Shown piece after piece: positions 46,677 to 54,288 of a DNA stretch of 64,000 bases. The position numbers and the translations under genes were made by a program. The stretch's first letter is position 1. Each line of letters starts with the position of its first letter. The stretch covers positions 620,001-684,000 of the forward strand of contig NZ_BMSY01000005.1 in assembly GCF_014649395.1 (NCBI RefSeq), written 5' to 3'. The notes beneath the pieces are model-generated. The model searched no databases. It saw only the letters and a list, made by a program, of their open reading frames with translations, and was not told the DNA's origin. Source of the stretch: Streptomyces aureoverticillatus (GTDB lineage: Bacteria; Actinomycetota; Actinomycetes; Streptomycetales; Streptomycetaceae).

Positions 46677-48251
46677 ATGACAGCCCCTGTGGCCGACCCC
46701 TCGTCCGCGCCCGCGCACCCACCCGCACCCGCCTCCCTCCCCGGCGGCGGGACCGCACCCGGGCGCTGGACCAGAATCGCGACCGGGCCCGGAGCGGCGA
46801 GTCCCCCGGGCCGCGCGCAGGCCGGCACCGGCACGGCCGGGAGGACCGGCACGACCACCGGCACCCCCGGCACCCCCGGCACCCCCGGCACCACTGACAC
46901 ATCCACCGGCACGACCGGCGTGACCACCGGCACCCCCCGCACGACCCGCGGCACGACCACCGGCACCATCGGCACCATCGGCGGCACGGCTGGCACGGCT
47001 GGCACGACCGGCGGCACCAACGGCACGGCCGGTGCGCCCCGCGGCGCCACCACCGGCCGCAGAACGGCCACACCGGAGTCCGACACCCCGGCCCCCGGCC
47101 CTGCCCCGGCCCTCGCCCTCTCCCCCGCGCGCGAGGCGAACGCCCCCGCTCCTCCTCTCCAGCCGGGCGCACCAACCCCCACCCTCACCGCCGACGGTGC
47201 CTACGCCGCGCGCCTCGCGCAGCGGGGCGGCTGCTGGTTCCCCGAGCGCTGGACGCTCGACTCGGCCGAGCCGTACGCGGTGCCGCTGCCCGCGAACCAG
47301 CCCGAGGAGCCCGGGACCCGGGTGCTGCCGATGGCCGACGGCCGCGTGCTCGTGCACCGCCGCGCGGCCGGCCGGCACCTCTTCTCACTCCTGTACCCCA
47401 CGGGCCCCGGGACCGGCGAGGTGCAACTCGGCGGCGTGGAGTGCGACGGCGCCGAGCTGACGCTGCTGCCGCCCGCCCCGCGCGGCGCCTACGCGTACGC
47501 CCTCGCGGCCGGGCCGCACTCCACGGCGGTGTGGCTGGTGGCGGGCGGCGCGTTCGGGCCCGAGCACCTGGCCGAGATCCCCGGGCGCTGCACCGGCGGC
47601 GTCTGGCTCGACCGCACCAACCGCATGCTGGCCCTCGACCGCGATCTCGACGGCCGTACGAAGACGGTGGCGGTGGACCTGGAGCGGGGCGGCGAGGTGA
47701 CGCCGCTGCTCCAGATCGCCGACGACAGCGACGACCGGCTGCTGCTCGCCGACGCCGACAGCGGGCTGCTCCTCATCCGCTCGGACGCCCCCGGCGAAAC
47801 CCGGCTCGGCTGGGGCGTGTTGGGGAGTTCGCTGCCCGTGCGCTTCCCCGAGTGCCTGCGGATGCCCGGCCGCGCGGTGACGCCGTTCGCCATCCAGCCC
47901 GGGCAGGTCCTCATGCCGGAGAGCTGCGCGGTGGCCCTCCGGGTGGACGACGGCTCCGGCGACTCCGCTCCCCTGCTGTGCGGTTGGCGCCCCGCCGACC
48001 GTCTCGTCCATCAACTGCCCACCCCCGCAGGGTGGTTGGCCGGGGCCGGCCGCTGCACGCGGGACGGGGTCCTCGAGTTGCCGTACGTCACGGGGTCCGT
48101 GCCGTGCGGCATGGCGCGGGTCGCGGTGCCCGCGCCCGCCCCGGGGGCCGCGGCATCCACCGAGGTCAAGGAGGCGGGGGACGCGCCGCGGGCGGCGCGG
48201 CCCGTCCCGTTGCAGCAGGCGCCCCTCGGCGGGCGCGGTGCGGTTGGTTAG
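46677..48251 (+). CDS. Hypothetical protein with Thr/Gly repeat N-terminus
   Basis: 524 residues. The first about 165 residues are almost entirely Gly/Thr/Pro repeats (GTTTGTPGTPGTPGTTDTSTG, GTIGTIGGTAGTAGTTGGTNG) with no ordered structure. The C-terminal about 340 residues form alternating beta strands (CWFPERWTLDSAEPYAVPLPANQP, LFSLLYPTGPGTGEVQLGGVECDGAELTLL) like a seven-bladed propeller, but no blade signature is strong. No signal peptide is visible. Function unknown. A good ribosome binding site (ggaggtgac) precedes the ATG. The repetitive half also creates long open frames on the opposite strand, which I take as artefacts. Confidence 0.65.
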   Translation: MTAPVADPSSAPAHPPAPASLPGGGTAPGRWTRIATGPGAASPPGRAQAGTGTAGRTGTTTGTPGTPGTPGTTDTSTGTTGVTTGTPRTTRGTTTGTIGTIGGTAGTAGTTGGTNGTAGAPRGATTGRRTATPESDTPAPGPAPALALSPAREANAPAPPLQPGAPTPTLTADGAYAARLAQRGGCWFPERWTLDSAEPYAVPLPANQPEEPGTRVLPMADGRVLVHRRAAGRHLFSLLYPTGPGTGEVQLGGVECDGAELTLLPPAPRGAYAYALAAGPHSTAVWLVAGGAFGPEHLAEIPGRCTGGVWLDRTNRMLALDRDLDGRTKTVAVDLERGGEVTPLLQIADDSDDRLLLADADSGLLLIRSDAPGETRLGWGVLGSSLPVRFPECLRMPGRAVTPFAIQPGQVLMPESCAVALRVDDGSGDSAPLLCGWRPADRLVHQLPTPAGWLAGAGRCTRDGVLELPYVTGSVPCGMARVAVPAPAPGAAASTEVKEAGDAPRAARPVPLQQAPLGGRGAVG

Positions 48252-48298
48252 ACTCGCCCGGCTGTACGAACGATCTTTGCTACGGGGTGAGTTTGTTG

Positions 48299-48490
48299 AT
48301 GACCGAGAATGTGGCTTTCGAGCCGCGCGAGCAGGGCGCCGTGGACCCCCGTGAGGGCCTCGCCCTCGCCGGGGCGAGTTCCGTCGGGGCGGGCTCCGTC
48401 GGGGGCGGGCGGCACCGGGGGCCGGTGGCGGAACACGACGAGGAAGCGGCCCCTCGGGGCCGCCACCGCCGGGAGCCGTCGCAGGCGTGA
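48299..48490 (+). CDS. Small polar protein, possible
   Basis: 63 residues from the ATG at 48299, with ggggtgag upstream, starting MTENVAFEPREQGAVDPREG. A Gly/Ser/Ala-rich middle and basic end (RHRGPVAEHDEEAAPRGRHRRE) offer no fold or family. Codon positions show the normal high third-position G+C, and it is separated from the previous gene by only 47 bp on the same strand, so it may be a real small protein. The next bases are interspersed repeat DNA. Confidence 0.45.
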   Translation: MTENVAFEPREQGAVDPREGLALAGASSVGAGSVGGGRHRGPVAEHDEEAAPRGRHRREPSQA

Positions 48491-48498
48491 GGCGGGTG

Positions 48499-48672
48499 GG
48501 GGCCCTGCCGGGGGCTCCCCAATCCCGCCCCTTCCCGAAACTGGGGGCTCTGCCCCCAGACCCCCGCTCCTCAAACGCCGGAGGGGCTGAAAATCAGCCC
48601 CTCCGGCGTTACGGGAAGGGGTGCCCGCGCGCGGAGCGCGCCAATGGATGCAGCGGGGAATGCCCCGCAGGG
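48499..48672. repeat. Interspersed intergenic repeat, copy 5 (direct plus inverted piece)
   Basis: Direct copy about 48499-48590: ggccctgccgggggctccccaatcc, cgccccttcccgaaac, hairpin ctgggggctctgcccccag, ctcctcaaacgccggagggg. Inverted piece about 48591-48672 begins atcagcccctccggcgttac. It lies between convergent genes and probably also terminates transcription. Confidence 0.85.
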
Positions 48673-48674
48673 AA

Positions 48675-49622
48675 CTACCCCCGCCGCAACCCCAACACCT
48701 CCGCCGCCGCAAACGTCTCCCCCTCCGGCCGCGACGCGAAATACGGCGACAACGCCTCGTCCAGCTCACCGAAGCCGAACACGCCACCCGCCGCCGGACA
48801 GTCGAACTGCGCGGCCACCCGGGGCCGCTCGACGACGGCCACCATCCCGCCGTGCACCACGAGCACCTGCCCGTTCACCCGCCCCGCCGCAGGCGAGGCC
48901 AAGTACCCCACCAGGGGCGCCACATGCTCCGGCGCCAGCGGGTCCACCTCCCCCTCCCCCGGCTCGGCGAACCCCGCGAACACGTCGGACGTCATCCGCG
49001 TCCGCGCCCGCGGACAGATCGCGTTGGCCGTGACCCCGTACTTGGCGAGCGCGAGGGCCGTGGACGTGGTGAGCCCCACGATCCCCCCTTTGGCCGCCGC
49101 GTAGTTGGGCTGCCCGGCCGACCCGGCGAGGAACGCCTCCGAGGAGGTGTTCACGATCCGCCCGTACACGGGCCCGCCCGCCTCCTTGGAGCGCTCGCGC
49201 CAGTGGGCGGAGGCGAAGCGGATCGTGTTGAAGTGGCCCTTGAGGTGCACCCGGATCACCGAGTCCCACTCGTCCTCGGACATCGAGAAGATCATCCGGT
49301 CCCGCAGGATGCCCGCGTTGTTGACCAGGATGTCGAGCTTGCCGTAGGTGTCGATCGCCAACTCGACCAGGTCGCGGGCCTGTTGGTGGTCGGCGACGTC
49401 GCCGGTGTGGGCGACGGCCTTGCCGCCCGCCTCGCGGATCTCGGCGGCGACCTCCTCGGCGGGGGCGGCCGACGCCGCGCCGGAGCCGTCGCGGCCCGGC
49501 TGCCCGAAGTCGTTGACGACGACGCTCGCGCCGAGCCGGGCGAGTTCGAGGGCCTCGGCCCGGCCGAGCCCGCGGCCGGCACCGGTGACGACGGCCGCGA
49601 GGCCTTCAAGTGGCAGTGACAT
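48675..49622 (-). CDS. SDR family dehydrogenase (steroid/acyl-CoA pathway type)
   Basis: 315 residues from the ATG at 49622. Motifs: VVTGAGRGLGRAEALELARLGASVVVNDF, an insertion GQPGRDGSGAASAAPAEEVAAEI typical of the 17-beta-HSD4-like branch, NNAGILRDRMIF, SSEAFLAGSAGQPNYAAAKGGIVGLTTSTALALAKYGVTANAICP. It oxidises 3-hydroxyacyl-CoA or hydroxysteroid substrates with NAD. It is the last gene of an operon with a MaoC hydratase and an alcohol dehydrogenase, matching the beta-oxidation steps needed for steroid side chains. C-terminal about 50 residues are extra. Confidence 0.88.
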   Translation of the reverse strand: MSLPLEGLAAVVTGAGRGLGRAEALELARLGASVVVNDFGQPGRDGSGAASAAPAEEVAAEIREAGGKAVAHTGDVADHQQARDLVELAIDTYGKLDILVNNAGILRDRMIFSMSEDEWDSVIRVHLKGHFNTIRFASAHWRERSKEAGGPVYGRIVNTSSEAFLAGSAGQPNYAAAKGGIVGLTTSTALALAKYGVTANAICPRARTRMTSDVFAGFAEPGEGEVDPLAPEHVAPLVGYLASPAAGRVNGQVLVVHGGMVAVVERPRVAAQFDCPAAGGVFGFGELDEALSPYFASRPEGETFAAAEVLGLRRG

Positions 49623-49715
49623 ACGAGGGAAAGCTCCTCTCCAGACATACCCTGCGAGCTTCAGAAACCACAGAAACCCCACGAACCCCACGAACCCCAG
49701 AGAACCCCGCACACC

Positions 49716-50798
49716 TCAGATCTCGATGCACGTCCGCAGCGCGACCCCCGACCGCATCTGCTCCAACGCCTCGTTGATCTCCGCCAGCTGCACCCGGTGC
49801 GTGATCATCCCCTCCAGGTCGACCCGCCCCGCGCGCCACAGCGCGATGGCCCGCTCATACGACTGGAGGACGTCCCCGCCCCCGTACAGCGACGGCAGTA
49901 TCCGCTTCTCGTCGAAGAACAGCTCGAACATGTTGAACTGCACCTGGTCGTCCATGGCGCCCGCGCCGACCACGCACAGCGTGCCGCCGCGCCGCGTCGC
50001 CTCGTACGCCGTGCGCGTGGTCGCGGACTTGCCGACGACCTCGAAGACGTAGTCGAAGCCCTCGCCCGCCGTCACGCGCTGGTTGACGTCGGCCAGTTCG
50101 TCGGGGGCAACGGCCTGGGTCGCGCCGAAGCGCAGGGCCGCCTCGCGCCGGGACGCGACCGGGTCGACGGCGACGATCTCCGCCGCGCCCTTGAGCCGCG
50201 CGCCCTGGATCGCCGAGACGCCGACGCCGCCGCAGCCGATGACGGCGACCGAGGAACCGGCCGCGACGTCGGCGGTGTTGATCGCGGCGCCGAGTCCCGT
50301 CGTCACGCCGCAGCCGATCAGCGCGGCGATGTCGAAGGGCACGTCGTCCGGGATCGGCACGGCGCAGGCCGCGTCGACCACGACCTCCTCCGTGAAGGTG
50401 CCCGTGCCCGCGAAGCCGAAGACGTCCGAACTGTCGCCCGCCCGCTTGAAGTTGGGCGTCCCGGCGTTCATGAATCCGGCGAGGCAGAGCTGTGTCTGCC
50501 CCCGTCGGCACGCCGGGCACTGCCCGCACGCCGGGAGCCAGCACACCAGGACGCGGTCGCCCGGTTTGACGTGGGTGACGCCGTCGCCGACGTCGAGGAT
50601 CTCGCCCGCGCCCTCGTGCCCGGGGACGAACGGCGCGGGCTGCGGCAGCACGCCGTTCATCGCGGAGACGTCGGAGTGGCAGAGGCCGGTGGCCCGGACG
50701 CGGATCCTGGCCTTGCCCGGGCCGAAGCCCACCGCCTCGATGTCGTCGAGCACGTCGAGCTTGTCCTGGCCTGTCTCGTGCAGTACGGCTGCGCGCAT
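49716..50798 (-). CDS. Zinc-dependent alcohol dehydrogenase (MDR family, class III-like)
   Basis: 360 residues from the ATG at 50798. Catalytic zinc ligands: GLCHSDVSAMNGVLPQPAPFVPGHEGAGEIL; structural zinc: WLPACGQCPACRRGQTQLCLAG. The cofactor domain has VAVIGCGGVGVSAIQGARLKGAAEIVAVDP. The protein resembles class III MDR enzymes of the FadB/Adh type found in steroid and alcohol catabolism. It reduces or oxidises aldehydes/alcohols with NAD(P). Middle gene of the MaoC-ADH-SDR operon, 93 bp after the SDR. Confidence 0.92.
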   Translation of the reverse strand: MRAAVLHETGQDKLDVLDDIEAVGFGPGKARIRVRATGLCHSDVSAMNGVLPQPAPFVPGHEGAGEILDVGDGVTHVKPGDRVLVCWLPACGQCPACRRGQTQLCLAGFMNAGTPNFKRAGDSSDVFGFAGTGTFTEEVVVDAACAVPIPDDVPFDIAALIGCGVTTGLGAAINTADVAAGSSVAVIGCGGVGVSAIQGARLKGAAEIVAVDPVASRREAALRFGATQAVAPDELADVNQRVTAGEGFDYVFEVVGKSATTRTAYEATRRGGTLCVVGAGAMDDQVQFNMFELFFDEKRILPSLYGGGDVLQSYERAIALWRAGRVDLEGMITHRVQLAEINEALEQMRSGVALRTCIEI

Positions 50799-50873
50799 GG
50801 CTGTGCGGCTCCTCTCATCCCGGCGGTACCCGACCGGGCCGTCCCGGCGGTACGTCACCGGCGGTACGTGACG

Positions 50874-51746
50874 TCAGTTGAGCTCCACGACCGTGTCCAC
50901 GAGGACCGGCGCGTCCTGCCGTTCGACGGCCGTCACGGCGACCTGCACCCGGCCCTCCGACTCCCACATGCCGACGCGCAGCGTCTCGCCCGGGAAGACC
51001 ACCCCGGCGAAGCGCGTGGCGTAGGCGCGCACGCGGCTCACGTCGCCGCCGAGGACGGTGTCCACGACCGCCTTGAGCGTCATGCCGTACGTGCACAGGC
51101 CGTGCAGGATCGGCCGGTCGAAGCCGGCGAGCTTGGCGAACTCGGGGTCGGCGTGCAGCGGGTTCCAGTCGCCGGACAGGCGGTAGAGCAGGGCCTGGTC
51201 GGCACGGACGGGCCGCTCGACGGTCCTGTCGAAGGGGCGGTCCGGGGTGTCGGGGCGCGCGGACGGGCCGCGCTCGCCGCCGAAGCCGCCCTCGCCGCGC
51301 ACGAAGATCTGCGCGTCGCTGGTCCACAGCGGCCCCTCGTCGTCGGCCGCTTCGGAGCGCAGCACGATGACGGCGGCCTTGCCCTTGTCGTACACCGCCG
51401 CGACCTTCCCGGTGGTGTCGGCCCGGCCCTTGACGGGGATGGGGCGGTGCAGTTCGACGCGCTGGCCGCCGTGCAGCACGGCGGCCAGGTTCACGTCGAT
51501 GCCGGGCGCCGCGAGGCCGCCCATCATGCCCATGCCGGCGCCCGCGACGGTGGCGAAGCTGGGCAGGACGTGCAGCCGGGACTCCAGGGTGTAGCGCAGT
51601 TCGTCGGGGTCGGTGGCGGGGCTCGGCAGGTCCGGGTTGGCGCCCGCGCCGAGGCCCAGGTGGTAGAGCTGGACGTCCTTGTGGTCCCAGGTGATCTCGG
51701 CCCTGCGGGGTTCGGCGGCCAGGGCCTTCGCGGCGTCGATGGGCAT
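50874..51746 (-). CDS. MaoC-like enoyl-CoA hydratase (double hotdog)
   Basis: 290 residues. The N-terminal half carries YHLGLGAGANPDLPSPATDPDELRYTLESRLHVLPSFATVAGAGMGM, the C-terminal half the hydratase-2 active site DWNPLHADPEFAKLAGFDRPILHGLCTYG with the D...N...H catalytic trio. It hydrates trans-2-enoyl-CoA, as in peroxisomal multifunctional enzyme 2 and the actinobacterial steroid hydratases. It is the first gene of the minus-strand operon that continues with the alcohol dehydrogenase and SDR. A KstR-type palindrome lies about 130 bp upstream. Confidence 0.9.
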   Translation of the reverse strand: MPIDAAKALAAEPRRAEITWDHKDVQLYHLGLGAGANPDLPSPATDPDELRYTLESRLHVLPSFATVAGAGMGMMGGLAAPGIDVNLAAVLHGGQRVELHRPIPVKGRADTTGKVAAVYDKGKAAVIVLRSEAADDEGPLWTSDAQIFVRGEGGFGGERGPSARPDTPDRPFDRTVERPVRADQALLYRLSGDWNPLHADPEFAKLAGFDRPILHGLCTYGMTLKAVVDTVLGGDVSRVRAYATRFAGVVFPGETLRVGMWESEGRVQVAVTAVERQDAPVLVDTVVELN

Positions 51747-51874
51747 GGGGTGGCGGCTCCTCGCGGGTCAAGACCTCGGTGCGACTGTCCGCACCGTCGG
51801 CCGCACCGAGGTCGTCTGCGGCGGCCAAGACGCCCGTTCCCGTGCCGGTTCCCGTGTCCGTTCCCGCACCCGTT

Positions 51875-51890
51875 CTAGAACGCGTTCTAG
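51875..51890. promoter_or_regulatory. KstR-type operator upstream of the MaoC operon
   Basis: Perfect 16 bp palindrome ctagaacgcgttctag. Its core taGAACgcGTTCta fits the KstR pattern TnnAACnnGTTnnA used to control steroid catabolism in actinobacteria. It stands in the gap between the MaoC and histidine kinase genes. Confidence 0.7.
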
Positions 51891-51937
51891 GCCGATGGCC
51901 CCATGTATAGCCCAGCGCCCCACGCTTGGGAAGAGTC

Positions 51938-51952
51938 CTGACGTCACGTCAG
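51938..51952. promoter_or_regulatory. Palindrome ctgacgtcacgtcag
   Basis: Perfect 7-1-7 inverted repeat in the 392 bp gap between the MaoC operon and the two-component system genes. It may be an operator for either direction; no regulator can be assigned. The rest of the gap contains only short cgttccc repeats and the KstR-type site. Confidence 0.55.
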
Positions 51953-52138
51953 ATCCGGTGTCCGGGGCCGTGTCGGCCGCCCGCCCCGTGACATTTGTCC
52001 TGGCCCGGTCGGTACGGACACCCCTGCCGCGCCGGCGCCCCCGATCCGTACCGTCGGGAGGAGACGAGAAGACGGCGTGCACCGCCGGAGACAGGGTGGG
52101 TGCGCGGCTGGGAGAACCCGTACGACGGAGAGCGAGAC

Positions 52139-53434
52139 ATGGCCCGGAAGCCGAGGCTGACCTGCCGGATGCACGACCTGCGCGCGGCCCGCGACGCCCA
52201 CCGGGAGCGCAAGGAGGCCTGGCGCCTGCAGAAGGCCGAGTGGCGGGAGCGTCAGCGGGCGGGGGATGTGGAGGCGCTGGCCCAGTCCGGCCCGCCCAAC
52301 GGCTTCGCGCTGCTGCCGTGGCTGCTCATGGGCCTGGGCGCGTTCTCGCACCTGCTCCAGGGCAAGACGCCGAACCCGTGGATCGGCGGCCTCGGCCTGT
52401 TCGCCTTCAACTCCCTGTACGTCGCCGTCGCCTTCCGTGCCTTCGACAAGCAGGCGCGCGAGTCGCGGACGACGCTGGCCGCGCTGCTCGCGATGGGCGC
52501 GCTCACCCTCGGCCTCGCGGCCGGGTACGGCGGCAACTGGCTGATGTACTTCCCGCTCCTCGGCCTCGCCGTGGGCGCGGTGATCCGGGGCCGCCACCTC
52601 GGTCCGGTGGGTCTCGGGCTGAGCGTGCTCGCGGGCGCGGTCGCCGGGCTCCATGAGGGCTGGGACGGCATCAACATCGCGTACGGCACGTTCCTGTCCA
52701 CGATGGTGACGGCGGCGATCCTCTCCCTCTCCGAGGCGGTACGGGATCTGCGCGCCGCCCGCGAGGAGCTGGCGCGGCGGGCCGTGGCGGAGGAACGGCT
52801 GCGCTTCTCGCGCGACCTGCACGACCTGCTCGGCCACACGCTCTCGCTGATCGTGGTGAAGTCGGAGGCCGCCCGCCGCCTCGCGCCGCGGGACATGGAG
52901 GTGGCCCTGACGCAGATCGAGGACATCGAGACGGTCGGCAGGCAGGCGCTCACCGAGATCCGCGAGGCCGTCACCGGGTACCGGGACGCGGCCCTCGCCG
53001 CCGAGCTCGACCGGGCCCGGGAGCTCCTCGACGCGGCCGGGGTCGAGGCGGTCGTCCGGCAGTCGGGGCCGCCGCTCGGCCCGCGCACGGAGGCGCTGCT
53101 GGGCTGGGTGGTGCGGGAGGCGGCCACCAATGTCGTACGGCACGCGCGGGCGGGCCGGTGCGAGATCGAGGTCGCCGGAACCCCGGCGGGGACCCGCCTG
53201 GTCATCACGGACGACGGCCGCGGCGAGGGCTCGACGGCGCCCGGCAGCGGCCTGACGGGCCTGGCCGAACGCCTCACCGCGGCGGGCGGCTCCCTGGAGT
53301 CGGGGCCGGGTCCGCGCGGCGGGTTCCGGGTCACGGCGGTGCTGCCGGCCGAGACGGGCACGGGGTCCACGGGGGCGGAGCCCGCGGAGCCCGCGCAGCC
53401 CGCGGGGGCGGGGAGTGGCGAGCGGCGCGGCTAG
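52139..53434 (+). CDS. Sensor histidine kinase (NarL/DesK-type, two-component)
   Basis: 431 residues from the ATG at 52139. An N-terminal basic stretch leads to five or six membrane helices (LLPWLLMGLGAFSHLL, LGLFAFNSLYVAVAF, LLAMGALTLGLAAGYGGNWLMYFPLLGLAVGAV, GPVGLGLSVLAGAVAGL). The HisKA_3 phosphoacceptor is FSRDLHDLLGHTLSLIVVKSEAARRL, then an ATPase with REAATNVVRHARAGRCEIEV and ITDDGRG. It autophosphorylates on histidine and passes the phosphate to the response regulator encoded 62 bp downstream. The signal is unknown. Confidence 0.9.
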   Translation: MARKPRLTCRMHDLRAARDAHRERKEAWRLQKAEWRERQRAGDVEALAQSGPPNGFALLPWLLMGLGAFSHLLQGKTPNPWIGGLGLFAFNSLYVAVAFRAFDKQARESRTTLAALLAMGALTLGLAAGYGGNWLMYFPLLGLAVGAVIRGRHLGPVGLGLSVLAGAVAGLHEGWDGINIAYGTFLSTMVTAAILSLSEAVRDLRAAREELARRAVAEERLRFSRDLHDLLGHTLSLIVVKSEAARRLAPRDMEVALTQIEDIETVGRQALTEIREAVTGYRDAALAAELDRARELLDAAGVEAVVRQSGPPLGPRTEALLGWVVREAATNVVRHARAGRCEIEVAGTPAGTRLVITDDGRGEGSTAPGSGLTGLAERLTAAGGSLESGPGPRGGFRVTAVLPAETGTGSTGAEPAEPAQPAGAGSGERRG

Positions 53435-53496
53435 CCCCCGCCGCGCGTGCCACTGCCCGGGGCGTGCCTTCCGGCCGCTCGCCTTACTGTTTCCCC

Positions 53497-54138
53497 GTGG
53501 AAGAGATGCCGCAGGACCACCGCCCCGCCAGATCCGTACGCGTGCTGCTCGCCGAGGACCAGGGCATGATGCGGGGCGCCCTGGCGCTGCTGCTCGGCAT
53601 GGAGCCGGACATCGAGGTCGTCGCGCAGGTCGGGGCGGGCGACGAGATCGTACGCACCGCGTTGACCGCGCGCCCGGACGTGGCGCTGCTCGACATCGAG
53701 CTGCCGGGCCGCAGCGGCCTGGAGGCGGCGGCCGACCTGCGCGAGGAGTGCCCCGACTGCCGGGTCCTCATTCTCACCACCTTCGGCAGGCCCGGGTATC
53801 TGCGCCGCGCGATGGAGGCGGGCGCGGCTGGGTTCCTCGTCAAGGACGGGCCCGTGGAGGAGCTCGCCGAGGCGATCCGGGCCGTGCTGCGCGGGGAGAC
53901 CGTGGTCGACCCGGCGCTGGCGGCGGCCGCGCTCGGGGCCGGGCCCAGTCCGCTGACCGCCCGGGAGGCGGATGTGCTCAGGGCCTCCGTCGACGGGGCG
54001 ACGGTCGCCGATGTCGCGGCGACGCTGCATCTTTCCGAATCGACGGTTCGGAATTATCTTTCGGCTGCCATCGGGAAGACCGGGACCCGGAACCGGATGG
54101 AGGCTGCGCGGGAGGCTCGTCACCAGGGGTGGCTGTAG
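53497..54138 (+). CDS. LuxR/NarL-family response regulator
   Basis: 213 residues from the GTG at 53497, or 210 from the ATG at 53506; neither has a clear ribosome binding site. The receiver domain shows VRVLLAEDQGMMRGALALLLGMEPDIEVVA, the phosphorylated aspartate LLDIELPG (residue 63 from the ATG), then LILTTFGRPGYLRRAMEAGAAGFLVKD. The C-terminal LuxR HTH is LTAREADVLRASVDGATVADVAATLHLSESTVRNYLSAAIGKTGTRNRMEAA. It is the partner of the preceding kinase and a DNA-binding regulator with unknown targets. Confidence 0.9.
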   Translation: MEEMPQDHRPARSVRVLLAEDQGMMRGALALLLGMEPDIEVVAQVGAGDEIVRTALTARPDVALLDIELPGRSGLEAAADLREECPDCRVLILTTFGRPGYLRRAMEAGAAGFLVKDGPVEELAEAIRAVLRGETVVDPALAAAALGAGPSPLTAREADVLRASVDGATVADVAATLHLSESTVRNYLSAAIGKTGTRNRMEAAREARHQGWL

Positions 54139-54171
54139 TCGTCGTCGCGCCCGGCGGCGGGGTGGCCGTCC

Positions 54172-54288
54172 GGGGGCTGCCGCCCCCGGCCCCCGCCGTC
54201 GCCGCTCCGCGGCTCGTCCTCAAGCGCCGGACGGGCTGAAATGCCCCGGCCTCGCCCGAGAGGCTCGTACTCAAGCTCCGGACGCGCT
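54172..54288. repeat. Interspersed intergenic repeat, copy 6
   Basis: Contains ggggctgccgcccccggcccc, cgccgctccgcggctcgtcc, aagcgccggacgggctgaa (to 54240), then a second diverged copy ggctcgtactcaagctccggacgcgct (54262-54288) that covers the end of the convergent MFS gene. It separates the two-component system from that exporter. Confidence 0.8.

Noticed and set aside
46093..47388. Minus-strand Gly/Arg/Trp-rich proteins opposite the Thr/Gly repeat gene
   Set aside because: Products of repeat DNA read backwards; composition is not protein-like.
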